Positions 1 to 8,907 of a stretch of DNA of 64,000 nt are shown here, piece by piece. How positions within the stretch are numbered: the first letter of the stretch is position 1; each line of letters starts with the position of its first letter. This DNA is from a bacterium 1XD8-76 (GTDB taxonomy: Bacteria; Bacillota; Clostridia; Lachnospirales; Lachnospiraceae). The translations under genes were made by a program, and so were the position numbers. The stretch spans positions 32,978 to 96,977 of the forward strand of contig RAZE01000016.1 of NCBI GenBank assembly GCA_003611955.1. The letters run 5' to 3'. The notes below the pieces were generated by a model. That model searched no databases. It had not been told where the DNA came from and was given only the letters and a program-made list of their open reading frames with translations.

Positions 1-500
1 GCTTCGGTCACAAAGTAATCGGAACCGCCGACCCGGTAGTTTCCGCCGATGGACTTTAAGATACCGCCGATGGAGATGGTGGGATCCGTACCTTCCTGCA
101 GAAGAATGTCCGAGATCATGGCCGTGGTGGTGGTTTTGCCATGGGTGCCGCTGATGGCGACGGAAGTCTTATACTGCCGCATCATCTGTCCGATGAGTTC
201 CGCCCTGGTGAGGGAGGGAAGCCCCTTTTCCTGCACGGCGAGAAATTCCGGATTGTCCGGGTGGATCGCGCTGGTGTAGACGACCAGATCGATGTCATCC
301 GTTATGTTGTCGCGCCGCTGTCCGTACCGGATGAGAGCGCCCTTCTCGGCGAGTGCTTCCGTCAGGGGGGAGCGCTGGTTGTCGGAACCGGATACGGTAA
401 ATCCCTCGGACAGCAGAATTTCCGCCAGTCCGCTCATGCTGATGCCGCCGATGCCGATAAAGTGAACGTGTATTGGAGCGTCGAAATGAATCTGATACAT
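1..500 (-). CDS. murC: UDP-N-acetylmuramate--L-alanine ligase, N-terminal part (cut by window edge)
   Basis: MurC adds L-alanine to UDP-MurNAc in the cytoplasm, the first step of the peptidoglycan stem peptide. Read on the minus strand, about 166 residues are present from ATG at 498-500. They contain the N-terminal glycine-rich nucleotide-sugar loop (GIGGISMSGLA) and the Mur-ligase P-loop (SGTHGKTTTT). The start is preceded by AGAGG. The central and C-terminal domains lie outside the window. The gene is divergent from glgC. Family assignment is secure from these two motifs; only completeness is unknown. Confidence 0.93.
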   Translation of the reverse strand, partial: MYQIHFDAPIHVHFIGIGGISMSGLAEILLSEGFTVSGSDNQRSPLTEALAEKGALIRYGQRRDNITDDIDLVVYTSAIHPDNPEFLAVQEKGLPSLTRAELIGQMMRQYKTSVAISGTHGKTTTTAMISDILLQEGTDPTISIGGILKSIGGNYRVGGSDYFVTE

Positions 501-712
501 GCGTATACCTCTTTTTATGGAACATGAGGACGGCCCGCAGAGCGCACTGTCCGCTGTTTATACTATAATATATACATCTTAACCTCGAAAGCGCACACTA
601 GCAAGGCGAAAAAGAGGATAAAAAAGGAGGGTTTTTTGTGAAATATGTAAAAAAATATAAAATAGAATGATTAATATCTACAAAAAAACACAATCATTTT
701 TTTGATTTATTA
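501..712. other. Intergenic region between murC and glgC, with a possible 10-codon ORF
   Basis: This stretch separates the divergent murC and glgC genes. An A+T-rich patch around 557-575 could hold the murC promoter on the minus strand, but no convincing -35 is visible. At 638-670 a GTG follows a strong AAAAGGAGG site and opens a 10-codon lysine- and tyrosine-rich frame ending in TGA. It could be a chance ORF or a leader peptide. Nothing else is recognised here. Confidence 0.3.
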
Positions 713-741
713 TTCACTTTTCAAGAGGCTTGTGCTATACT
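713..741 (+). promoter_or_regulatory. Sigma-A type promoter of glgC-glgD
   Basis: TTCACT (713-718), 17-bp spacer, TATACT (736-741), about 45 bp upstream of the glgC start. Spacing is ideal and the -10 is one base from consensus. Confidence 0.65.
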
Positions 742-786
742 AGGGGAAAGAAATTCAACATTCTGTAAAAATATTGAGGTGATGCT

Positions 787-2055
787 ATGATTAAAAAAGA
801 AATGATTGCCATGCTCCTGGCAGGTGGTCAGGGAAGCCGACTCGGCATTCTGACCTCGAAAGTTGCAAAACCGGCGGTTGCTTTTGGTGGAAAGTATAGA
901 ATTATTGATTTCCCGCTCAGCAACTGTATCAATTCCGGAGTGGATACGGTGGGTGTACTTACGCAGTATCAGCCCCTGAGGCTGAATACCCACATCGGGA
1001 TCGGTATCCCCTGGGATCTGGACAGAAACATAGGCGGTGTGACCGTACTTCCGCCGTACGAAAAAATTGAGAGTACGGAGTGGTACACCGGTACGGCGAA
1101 CGCTATTTTCCAGAATATTGAGTACATGGACGGCTATAATCCGGAGTACGTGCTGATCCTTTCTGGAGACCACATCTATAAGATGGATTACGAAGCGATG
1201 CTGGATTTCCACAAGGCGAACAATGCGGACGTGACGATCGCGGTTATGCCTGTGCCCTGGGAGGAGGCAAGCCGCTTTGGCATTATGATCACAGACGATG
1301 AGAAGAAAATTGTCGATTTTGAGGAGAAACCGGCGAAACCGCGCAGCAACCTGGCTTCCATGGGTATCTATATCTTTAACTGGAAGACTCTGCGGGAAGC
1401 TCTGATGAAAAATGCGGACCAGCCGCATCTCGATTTTGGCAAGCACGTGATCCCTTACTGCAAGAATAACGATTATCCTCTGTATGCCTACGAGTTTAAC
1501 GGCTACTGGAAGGATGTGGGAACGCTGCACTCCTACTGGGAGGCGAACATGGAGCTCATCGACATCGTGCCGGAGTTCAACCTGTATGAGGAGTACTGGA
1601 AGATCTACACGAAGTCCGATGCTCTGCCGCCGCAGTATTTCTCGGAGGACAGCGAAGTGGAGAGAAGCATCATCGGCGAGGGAACGGAAGTTTACGGCAA
1701 AGTCTACAACTCTGTGATCGGTTGTAATGTGGTGATCGGGGCCGGCACGGTCGTTCGGGATTCCATCATTATGAACGATACGAAGATCGGTCACGGCGGA
1801 GAACTGAATAAAGTAATTATCGCGGAAAATGTAACAGTCGGCGATCGTGTTAAGATGGGTATCGGCGAGGAGAAGGATAACGAGACTGACCCGCATATCT
1901 ATAATCATGGATTGTGCACTGTCGGAGAGAAGAGTGTGATTCCGAATGATGTGACGATCGGAAAGAATGTCTGTGTCGGTGGTGTGACAACCCAGGAGGA
2001 CTATCCTGATCTATACCTTCCGAGCGGAAGAACAATGATTAAGGCGGGGGAATAA
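787..2055 (+). CDS. glgC: Glucose-1-phosphate adenylyltransferase, catalytic subunit
   Basis: GlgC makes ADP-glucose from glucose-1-phosphate and ATP, the committed step of bacterial glycogen synthesis. The 422-residue protein has the nucleotidyltransferase loop AGGQGSRLG near residues 12-20, followed by [15 protein letters not shown]. Later come [10 protein letters not shown] and EEKPAKP, and a C-terminal left-handed beta-helix of hexapeptide repeats from about residue 295. Length is normal for the family. It is the first gene of a pair with glgD (23-bp gap), under the promoter at 713-741. Glycogen phosphorylase lies 20 kb downstream in the same window. Confidence 0.96.
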   Translation: MIKKEMIAMLLAGGQGSRLGILTSKVAKPAVAFGGKYRIIDFPLSNCINSGVDTVGVLTQYQPLRLNTHIGIGIPWDLDRNIGGVTVLPPYEKIESTEWYTGTANAIFQNIEYMDGYNPEYVLILSGDHIYKMDYEAMLDFHKANNADVTIAVMPVPWEEASRFGIMITDDEKKIVDFEEKPAKPRSNLASMGIYIFNWKTLREALMKNADQPHLDFGKHVIPYCKNNDYPLYAYEFNGYWKDVGTLHSYWEANMELIDIVPEFNLYEEYWKIYTKSDALPPQYFSEDSEVERSIIGEGTEVYGKVYNSVIGCNVVIGAGTVVRDSIIMNDTKIGHGGELNKVIIAENVTVGDRVKMGIGEEKDNETDPHIYNHGLCTVGEKSVIPNDVTIGKNVCVGGVTTQEDYPDLYLPSGRTMIKAGE

Positions 2056-2078
2056 TGCGGAAAGGAGCATAATTTTAC

Positions 2079-3197
2079 ATGAGAGCGATAGGAATTATTT
2101 TAGCGGGCGGTACGAACCACAAGCTTGGCGCATTATCGGAAAAGCGTGCGGTGGGCGCTATGCCCATAGCGGGCAGTTACAGGGCGATCGACTTTGCGCT
2201 GAGCAGCATGGCAAATTCCCGCATACAGAAAGTAGGAGTGTTTACACAGTATAACGCGGGAAGTCTGAATGAACATCTGAGCTCTTCCAAATGGTGGGAT
2301 TTCGGCAGAAAACAGGGAGGATTGTTCGTGTTCACGCCGACGATCACAGCGGACAACGGTTTCTGGTACAGGGGGACAGCGGACGCGATCAACCAGAATA
2401 TCAGCTTTTTGAAGAACAGTCACGAGCCCTATGTTATTATTGCTTCAGCAGATTGTGTTTATAAGATTGACTTTAACAAACTTTTAGAATATCATATTAG
2501 TAAGAAGTCAGATATCACCGTCGTATGCAAGGATATGCCGGAAGGCACAAATCTGGAGCGCTATGGCACCGTGAAGATGAACGAGGAAAGCAGGATTGAA
2601 GATTTTGAGGAAAAACCTTTGCTGGCAAAATCCAATACGATTTCCTGCGGGATCTATGTCATCAGAAGGCGCCAGCTCATCGATCTTGTGGAACGGTGTG
2701 TGGAGGAGGAACGGTATGACTTCGTGAGAGATATTCTGATACGCTATAAAGGTATGAAACATATCTACGGCTATAAGATCAAGGATTACTGGCGGAACAT
2801 AGCGAGCGTTGACGATTATTTTGACACGAATATGGACTTCCTGAAACCGGATATCAGAAAGTATTTCTTCAGGGAATACCCTGACATCTACTCGAAAGTA
2901 GATGACCAGCCGCCGGCAAAATACAATGTTGGAGCGAATGTTAAAAACAGTTTGATCGCAAGCGGCTGTATTGTCAATGGAACGGTGGAAAATTCCATTG
3001 TATTTAAAGAAGCATACATTGGCAATAACTGTTGTATCAAAAATTCCATTATTCTCAATGATGTGTACATCGGAGATAACACTTACATTGAGAACTGCAT
3101 CGTGGAGAGCAGAGGCACGATGAAAGCAAATTCATACTACAAAGGAGAAGACGGAATAAAGATAGTGGTGGAAAGAAACGACAGATATGTCATGTAG
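2079..3197 (+). CDS. glgD: GlgD, non-catalytic partner of glucose-1-phosphate adenylyltransferase
   Basis: This is a 372-residue paralogue of GlgC. It keeps the overall fold but the N-terminal loop is altered (AGGTNHKLG in place of AGGxGxRLG), as in firmicute GlgD proteins that modulate GlgC in a heteromer. The C-terminal third shows the hexapeptide beta-helix pattern. The start is supported by AAAGGAG 12 bp upstream. It lies 23 bp after glgC, so co-transcription is likely. A catalytic role is unlikely given the altered loop; that is inference from family knowledge. Confidence 0.93.
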   Translation: MRAIGIILAGGTNHKLGALSEKRAVGAMPIAGSYRAIDFALSSMANSRIQKVGVFTQYNAGSLNEHLSSSKWWDFGRKQGGLFVFTPTITADNGFWYRGTADAINQNISFLKNSHEPYVIIASADCVYKIDFNKLLEYHISKKSDITVVCKDMPEGTNLERYGTVKMNEESRIEDFEEKPLLAKSNTISCGIYVIRRRQLIDLVERCVEEERYDFVRDILIRYKGMKHIYGYKIKDYWRNIASVDDYFDTNMDFLKPDIRKYFFREYPDIYSKVDDQPPAKYNVGANVKNSLIASGCIVNGTVENSIVFKEAYIGNNCCIKNSIILNDVYIGDNTYIENCIVESRGTMKANSYYKGEDGIKIVVERNDRYVM

Positions 3198-3206
3198 ATA
3201 AGGTCC

Positions 3207-3241
3207 TGTGACGAAACCAAAAGCCCTTGGGGAATGTCACA
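3207..3241 (+). promoter_or_regulatory. Hairpin in the spoVG leader
   Basis: TGTGAC (3207-3212) pairs with GTCACA (3236-3241), with an inner CCAA/TTGG pairing. It lies just upstream of the AAGGGG site of spoVG. It has no U-tract, so it is not a terminator. A regulatory role is possible but unproven. Confidence 0.3.
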
Positions 3242-3263
3242 AATAAGAAAAGGGGTCGAGGCT

Positions 3264-3548
3264 ATGCAGATAACAGATGTAAGAGTACGAAAGATCACAA
3301 AAGAGGGTAGGATGAAGGCAGTTGTTTCTATCACCCTGGACGACGAATTTGCGATTCACGACATCAAGATTATCGAGGGCGAAAAGGGACTGTTCATCGC
3401 TATGCCAAGTAAAAAATCGACAGATGGCGAGTATAGAGACATCGCGCATCCCATTAACTCTGAGGCAAGAGAGAAGATCCAATCCATTATTTTAGAGGGA
3501 TATGAGAAAGCACTGCTGGAGCCAGACTTTGAAGAGATGACAGAATAA
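3264..3548 (+). CDS. spoVG: Septation/sporulation regulator SpoVG
   Basis: SpoVG is a small RNA- and DNA-binding regulator that affects sporulation, septation and envelope genes in Firmicutes. The 94-residue product matches the family across its length: the [10 protein letters not shown] start, [21 protein letters not shown] in the centre and the [12 protein letters not shown] motif. The frame stays open upstream to 3234. I place the start at ATG 3264 because it fits the family N-terminus and AAGGGG lies 8 bp upstream. It follows glgD by 66 bp and ends about 50 bp before a terminator. Confidence 0.96.
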   Translation: MQITDVRVRKITKEGRMKAVVSITLDDEFAIHDIKIIEGEKGLFIAMPSKKSTDGEYRDIAHPINSEAREKIQSIILEGYEKALLEPDFEEMTE

Positions 3549-3598
3549 TCCAAGAGGAAATGACATAAGGAAATCCACTACAATGTAAATGAATTGGA

Positions 3599-3628
3599 AA
3601 AGAAAGCCGCATTTTTGCGGCTTTCTTT
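3599..3628 (+). terminator. Terminator after spoVG
   Basis: A 12-bp perfect stem (3599-3610 with 3617-3628) ends on a TTTCTTT descending arm, with a 6-nt loop. It separates spoVG from pth. Confidence 0.7.
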
Positions 3629-3675
3629 GCATGGCCGGAAAAATTGCTTTAGGGGCAGCCGGCGAAAGAATTTGC

Positions 3676-3704
3676 TTGTGGAATGTGGGATGGTTTGATA
3701 GAAT
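3676..3704 (+). promoter_or_regulatory. Probable promoter of pth-mfd
   Basis: TTGTGG (3676-3681), 17-bp spacer, TAGAAT (3699-3704), lying after the spoVG terminator and 46 bp before the pth start. The -35 is weak; position and spacing are right. Confidence 0.5.
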
Positions 3705-3750
3705 AGTGGGGACTTGGCATAAAGATAGGGAAGGAAGAGGACGCGGAAAG

Positions 3751-4347
3751 ATGTTTTGTATCGTGGGACTGGGGAATCCGGAGAGAAAGTATGAGAATAC
3801 AAGGCATAATATAGGCTTTGATGTGATAGATGCGATCGCGGAGAAATATAGTATAGCAGTGAGGGAGAGGGGATTCAGAGCGCTGTTTGGGAAAGGCGCT
3901 GTCGAGGGACAGCGGGTGATCCTTTTAAAGCCGCAGACTTATATGAATCTGAGCGGGGAGAGTGTGCGGGAGATCACGGATTACTTTAAGATAGACCCGG
4001 AGGAGGAACTGATCGTTATCTCGGACGATGTCTCGCTGGAAGTGGGCGGAATCAGGATCCGGAAGAAGGGAAGCGCCGGCGGGCACAACGGGTTAAAAAA
4101 TATTATCGAACATCTGGGGACGGAAAAGTTTCAGCGGATCCGGATTGGGGTCGGTGAGAAACCGAAGGAGTGGGATCTGGCGGACTATGTGTTGGGGCGC
4201 TTTTCCAGGGAGGATCGGGAGAAGATCGACGAAAGCATCGCGGAGGCGGTGAAGGCTTTGGAAACCATGCTGACGGAAGGGGCCGACGCGGCGATGAACA
4301 AATATAACAGAAAAAAGGTTGCGGCGCATAAACCGGCGCAGGAATGA
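3751..4347 (+). CDS. pth: Peptidyl-tRNA hydrolase
   Basis: Pth releases peptides from peptidyl-tRNA dropped by stalled ribosomes. The 198-residue protein begins MFCIVGLGNP and has the catalytic-histidine motif TRHNIGF, then QTYMNLSG and GSAGGHNGLKNI, in the family order. The reading frame is open upstream to 3589, but the family N-terminus and the GGAAAG site fix the start at ATG 3751. Its stop overlaps the first mfd start (ATGA), so the two genes are translationally coupled, a common clostridial pairing. Confidence 0.96.
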   Translation: MFCIVGLGNPERKYENTRHNIGFDVIDAIAEKYSIAVRERGFRALFGKGAVEGQRVILLKPQTYMNLSGESVREITDYFKIDPEEELIVISDDVSLEVGGIRIRKKGSAGGHNGLKNIIEHLGTEKFQRIRIGVGEKPKEWDLADYVLGRFSREDREKIDESIAEAVKALETMLTEGADAAMNKYNRKKVAAHKPAQE

Positions 4348-7300
4348 GGGAAGGAATGGAAGCACTGAGAGCGCCCCTGCGGGAGCTGGGCGAGTTTGAG
4401 GAAATACAGGGCAGATTGAAGAAAAGGGAGCCCGTTTGTCTGGGAATCTCCGGGTGCGTGGATTCCCAGAAACTGCATATGATATACGGCCTGAGCGAAG
4501 GATTTCGCTATAAACTGATCATAACCTACAGCGATCAGCGGATGAGGGAGATTTATGAGGATTATAAATTTTATGATAGAAATGTCAGCATGTACCCCGC
4601 GAAGGATCTGATCTTCTTTCAGGCTGATATTCACGGCAACCAGCTTGTGACGGATCGCTGGAAAGTGCTGCGGCGGATACTGGAAGGCGTGCCGATGACG
4701 ATCGTGACGACGCTTGACTGTCTGATGGAGCCTCAGATCCCGCTTGGACAAATCGAGAAAGATATTTTGCACATCAGCGCTTCCGGGCAGATACAGGAAA
4801 AAGAGCTGGCAGAAAAGCTTGTGACGCTGGGGTATGAGAAGACTTATCAGGTGGAGGTGCCGGGACAGTTTTCCATCCGGGGCGGGATCGTGGATATCTT
4901 CGACCTGACGGAAGAAAACCCCTATCGGATCGAGCTGTGGGGGGAGGATGTGGATTCCATCCGAAGTTTTGACGTGCTCAGCCAGCGTTCTATTGAAAAG
5001 CTCAGTTCTGTCGATATTTATCCGGCCACAGAGATGATTTTGACGAAGGATAAACGGGCCAGAGGGATGCACCTGATAGAGCTGGAGGCAAAAAAGCAGG
5101 AGGAGGCGCTGCGGGCGCAGGGAAAGATCGAGGAGGCGGCAAGGCTCCACAGACAGACAGGAGAGCTGCGGGAGGAAGTGCTGGAGCTGGAGGCGAAGGT
5201 CAATCTGGAATCCTACATGAGGTATTTTTATCAGGAGATGGGTTCTTTTCTCGGGAGTTTTGACAGGAAAGAAAGCTGTATTTTTCTGGATGAGCCGGTC
5301 AGAATAGGGGAACATGCGAAAGCGGTGGAACTGGAATTTCAGGAGAGCATGTCCCACAGGCTGGAGAAAGGTTATCTTCTGCCCGGGCAGATGACGCTTC
5401 TGTACGGCAGCAGTGAGACTGCCGCCAGAATGTCGGACTATCCGGTTGTGACGATAGCGTCTTTGGATATGAAGAACCCGTTTATGCGGCCGGACAAAAA
5501 ATATGACTTTTCCGCAAAGAGCATTTCACCCTACAATAACAGCTTTGAGACCCTGGTGAAGGATCTGCGGCTGTATAAGAAAAACGGCTATCGGGTGCTT
5601 TTGCTTTCCGCGTCCCGCACCCGGGCAAAGAGACTGGCGGAGGATCTGGGCGCATACGGGCTGACCGCTTTCTATACGGAGAATCCGGAGCGGGAGATCC
5701 AGTCCGGCGAGATCATGGCTTTCTACGGAAGGGTGTGGAAAGGGTTTGAATATCCTCTGCTGAAATTTGTTGTGATTTCCGAGAGCGATATATTCGGGGC
5801 GGAGAAAAAGCGGAAGAGGCGAACCAGAAAATACGAGGGACAGAAGATCCAGGATTTTGCCGACCTGAAGGTGGGCGATTTTGTGGTGCATGAAAATCAC
5901 GGCATGGGAATTTACCGCGGGATCGAGAAGGTGGAGATGGACCATGTGGTGAAGGACTATATGAAGATCGAGTATGCCGGCGGGGGAAATTTGTATGTAC
6001 TCGCAACCAACCTGGGGGTCATCCAGAAGTATGCCTCCGCCGACGCGAAAAAGCCGAAACTGAACAGACTTGGGACTCAGGAGTGGAATAAGACCCGGGC
6101 GAAGACCAGGACTGCCGTGGAGGAGGTGGCGCAGGATCTGGTGGAGCTGTATGCGGCGAGACAGGATCAGCAGGGGTATCAGTTCGGGCCGGATACGACC
6201 TGGCAGCAGGAGTTTGAGGAGCTGTTTCCGTTTGAGGAGACGGAGGATCAGCTGGCGGCGATCACGGCGACAAAGGCGGATATGGAGAGCCGCAGGATCA
6301 TGGACAGACTGATCTGCGGCGACGTAGGTTACGGAAAGACGGAGATAGCCATCCGGGCCGCATTCAAGGCGGTTCAGGAGAATAAACAGGTTGCCTTTCT
6401 GGTTCCGACTACGATTCTGGCACAGCAGCACTACAACACGTTCATACAGCGGATGAAGGACTACCCGGTCCAGATCGATCTTCTCTCCAGGTTTCGCAGT
6501 GCGGCGGAGCAGAAAAGGACCATTCAGGATCTGAAAAAGGGGATGGTGGATATTGTGATCGGCACCCACAGGATGCTGTCCGCCGATGTGGGATTTCAGG
6601 ATCTGGGGCTGCTGATCATCGACGAGGAACAGCGTTTTGGCGTGAGCCACAAGGAGAAAATAAAAAAGCTGAGAAAATCGGTGGATGTGCTGACGCTGAC
6701 TGCGACGCCGATCCCGCGGACCCTGCATATGAGCCTGATCGGTATCCGGGACATGAGTGTGCTGGAGGAGGCCCCGGGGGACAGGATGCCGGTGCAGACC
6801 TTTGTGTGCGAGTACAATGAGGAGATGGTGCGGGAGGCGATCGTCCGGGAGATGTCCAGGGGCGGACAGGTGTATTATCTGTATAACAGAGTAAACAGCA
6901 TAGCGGATGTGGCTGCGGCGGTGCAGTCCCTTGTGCCGGAGGCGGAAGTGGCTTTCGCCCACGGACAGATGAAGGAGAGCGAGCTGGAGCGGATCATGTT
7001 TGATTTTATCGGCGGAGCGATCGACGTGCTGATCTCCACGACCATCATAGAGACCGGGCTGGATATCCCCAATGCCAACACGATCATTATCCACGATTCC
7101 GACAATATGGGGCTCTCCCAGCTCTATCAGCTGCGGGGCCGGGTGGGGCGCAGCAACCGGAACGCCTACGCCTTTTTGATGTACCGGAGGGACAAGGTGC
7201 TGAGGGAGGTGGCGGAGAAACGCCTGACAGCGATCCGTGAGTTTACCGATCTGGGCAGCGGCTTTAAGATCGCCATGCGGGACCTGGAGATCCGCGGCGC

Positions 7301-7886
7301 CGGAAATCTGCTGGGGAGACAGCAGCATGGGCATATGGCGGCTGTGGGGTACGATCTGTACTGTAAAATGCTGAACGAGGCGGTGAGGCGTTTAAAGGGC
7401 GAGGAGACGGAGGAGTCCTTCAACACGTCAGTGGAGCTGGATGTGGATGCGTACATTCCCCCTTCCTATATTATGAATGAGTATCAGAAACTGGATATTT
7501 ATAAACGGGTCGCGGGAATCGAGACACAGGCGGAGTGCGAGGATATGAAGGAGGAACTTCTGGATCGGTTTGGCGGGATCCCGAAGTCCGTGGACAATCT
7601 GCTGCGGGTGGCGATGATCCGGATGCAGGCGCATAAGCTGTATATCACGGAGGTGAAAGGCAAGAGTGAGGTGCTCCGATTTACGATGAAGCAGGATGCG
7701 AGGATCCGGGTGGAAGGGATCGGAGATCTGATCAGGGACAGCGCGACGGGACTGCGCTTTAACGGCAAGGGCACGCCCTGCTTTGAGACCCGCTACCGAA
7801 AAGGAGGTATGGTGGAGCGGGATGAGGAGAATCTGCTTCTGCTGACGGAAAATGTACTGGATGAGATGGAGAAATATCTGATTTAA
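4344..7886 (+). CDS. mfd: Transcription-repair coupling factor
   Basis: Mfd removes RNA polymerase stalled at DNA lesions and recruits UvrA. At 1180 residues it is full length. It has an N-terminal UvrB-like region, a CarD-like RNA polymerase-interacting domain near residue 510 (KVGDFVVHENHGMGIYRG), and the translocase core with GDVGYGKTE (Walker A), DEEQRFGVSHKE (Walker B) and TATPIPRTLHMS. The RecG-like TRG region and a C-terminal UvrA-binding-like domain follow. ATG 4344 overlaps the pth stop; ATG 4356, four codons later with GAGGG upstream, is an alternative start. Confidence 0.97.
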   Translation: MREGMEALRAPLRELGEFEEIQGRLKKREPVCLGISGCVDSQKLHMIYGLSEGFRYKLIITYSDQRMREIYEDYKFYDRNVSMYPAKDLIFFQADIHGNQLVTDRWKVLRRILEGVPMTIVTTLDCLMEPQIPLGQIEKDILHISASGQIQEKELAEKLVTLGYEKTYQVEVPGQFSIRGGIVDIFDLTEENPYRIELWGEDVDSIRSFDVLSQRSIEKLSSVDIYPATEMILTKDKRARGMHLIELEAKKQEEALRAQGKIEEAARLHRQTGELREEVLELEAKVNLESYMRYFYQEMGSFLGSFDRKESCIFLDEPVRIGEHAKAVELEFQESMSHRLEKGYLLPGQMTLLYGSSETAARMSDYPVVTIASLDMKNPFMRPDKKYDFSAKSISPYNNSFETLVKDLRLYKKNGYRVLLLSASRTRAKRLAEDLGAYGLTAFYTENPEREIQSGEIMAFYGRVWKGFEYPLLKFVVISESDIFGAEKKRKRRTRKYEGQKIQDFADLKVGDFVVHENHGMGIYRGIEKVEMDHVVKDYMKIEYAGGGNLYVLATNLGVIQKYASADAKKPKLNRLGTQEWNKTRAKTRTAVEEVAQDLVELYAARQDQQGYQFGPDTTWQQEFEELFPFEETEDQLAAITATKADMESRRIMDRLICGDVGYGKTEIAIRAAFKAVQENKQVAFLVPTTILAQQHYNTFIQRMKDYPVQIDLLSRFRSAAEQKRTIQDLKKGMVDIVIGTHRMLSADVGFQDLGLLIIDEEQRFGVSHKEKIKKLRKSVDVLTLTATPIPRTLHMSLIGIRDMSVLEEAPGDRMPVQTFVCEYNEEMVREAIVREMSRGGQVYYLYNRVNSIADVAAAVQSLVPEAEVAFAHGQMKESELERIMFDFIGGAIDVLISTTIIETGLDIPNANTIIIHDSDNMGLSQLYQLRGRVGRSNRNAYAFLMYRRDKVLREVAEKRLTAIREFTDLGSGFKIAMRDLEIRGAGNLLGRQQHGHMAAVGYDLYCKMLNEAVRRLKGEETEESFNTSVELDVDAYIPPSYIMNEYQKLDIYKRVAGIETQAECEDMKEELLDRFGGIPKSVDNLLRVAMIRMQAHKLYITEVKGKSEVLRFTMKQDARIRVEGIGDLIRDSATGLRFNGKGTPCFETRYRKGGMVERDEENLLLLTENVLDEMEKYLI

Positions 7887-7977
7887 ATATCTGCTGTAAA
7901 TGTACCGGTTATGGGACAGCTCTTTTGTTATGCTCTCTCTGTCAAAGCGAATGAAATGCGGGACAGGAGGGCATAAA

Positions 7978-8079
7978 ATGAAAGGATTTACAACATCTGC
8001 AGGTTATATGGGCTGGGTGGGAGGACAGTATATTCTGTTCGCATCCGAAAAGGATTACTGGGAGTATCTGGAGGACTAG
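7978..8079 (+). CDS. 33-residue conserved-looking small protein, function unknown
   Basis: A very short gene starts at ATG 7978 behind an excellent CAGGAGGG site and ends at TAG 8077. The product is rich in aromatic and acidic residues, beginning MKGFTTSAGYMGWVGGQY and ending in an acidic, tyrosine/tryptophan-rich tail (KDYWEYLED). It has no obvious membrane segment. The strong ribosome site and compositional bias argue for translation. I have a weak memory of similar tiny proteins in clostridial genomes but cannot name a family. It stands alone between mfd and the VTC gene. Confidence 0.55.
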   Translation: MKGFTTSAGYMGWVGGQYILFASEKDYWEYLED

Positions 8080-8121
8080 ACAAAATTTTATAATAATTAA
8101 ACAAAATTAAGAATTTGACGA

Positions 8122-8151
8122 TTGACAGAGCCTTGTGGAAAAGAATACAAT
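8122..8151 (+). promoter_or_regulatory. Sigma-A type promoter of the VTC/DUF4956 pair
   Basis: TTGACA (8122-8127), 18-bp spacer, TACAAT (8146-8151), 39 bp before the TTG start of the VTC-domain gene. Confidence 0.7.
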
Positions 8152-8190
8152 AGTGTTTATGTATAAAGCGAACGGAAAAGAGGAGAGGCT

Positions 8191-8880
8191 TTGGAGAAAA
8201 AGGTATATCGTCATGAATTTAAATATATTTGTTCCGAAGCGCAGCTTGCCTGCCTCAAGGGGAGGCTTTCCGGCGTCATGCGCTATGATGTGCATGCGGA
8301 CTTTGACGGGAAATACCGGATCCGAAGCGTATATTTTGACGATTTGGAGGACACCGGATTTTATGAGAACGAGAACGGGACGGACCCAAGAGAAAAGTTC
8401 CGCATCCGGATCTACAATAACAGCGATGATCTGATCGAACTGGAAAACAAGAAGAAAGTGTGCGGTATGACCAGCAAGGATGCCTGCCGGATAGACAGGG
8501 AACTTTGTGAAAAGCTTCTCTCGGGGGAAGCGGGAGTGCTTGATGCAGGAGAGCAGCCGGTCTGGAATAAATTCGCGCTGGGATGGAATACGAGGCAGTT
8601 TCGGGCGAAAGTGATCGTAGATTATGAGCGGACGGTCTTCGTGTGTCCGCTGGGAAATGTCCGTGTGACTTTTGATCGGAATATCGCCTCTTCGGCTGAC
8701 TATACGCACTTTTTTGACCAAACGATAAAAAAGCGTCCTGTCATGCCGACGGGGATGCATGTGCTGGAAGTGAAATACGATGAGTTTCTTCCGGACTATA
8801 TTTACAAGAGCATTGAGATAGAGAACCTGCAGAGAACCGCGTTCTCGAAATATTACCTGTGCAGGAAGTATCATCTATAA
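8191..8880 (+). CDS. VTC-domain polyphosphate polymerase-like protein
   Basis: The 229-residue protein belongs to the VTC family (triphosphate tunnel fold), whose eukaryotic members polymerise polyphosphate from ATP. Visible family features are the N-terminal RHEFKYI, IRSVYFDD, the basic strand EKFRIRIYN, IELENKKK and the late acidic strand LEVKYDEFLPDYI. Basic and acidic side chains alternate as expected for the tunnel. The start is a TTG with AGGAG 5 bp upstream; no better ATG exists. It is followed 27 bp later by a DUF4956 membrane protein, the usual bacterial partner. Polymerase activity is inferred from the family only. Confidence 0.82.
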   Translation: MEKKVYRHEFKYICSEAQLACLKGRLSGVMRYDVHADFDGKYRIRSVYFDDLEDTGFYENENGTDPREKFRIRIYNNSDDLIELENKKKVCGMTSKDACRIDRELCEKLLSGEAGVLDAGEQPVWNKFALGWNTRQFRAKVIVDYERTVFVCPLGNVRVTFDRNIASSADYTHFFDQTIKKRPVMPTGMHVLEVKYDEFLPDYIYKSIEIENLQRTAFSKYYLCRKYHL

Positions 8881-8907
8881 ATAATATAAAGAAAAGGAGT
8901 ATTTACT

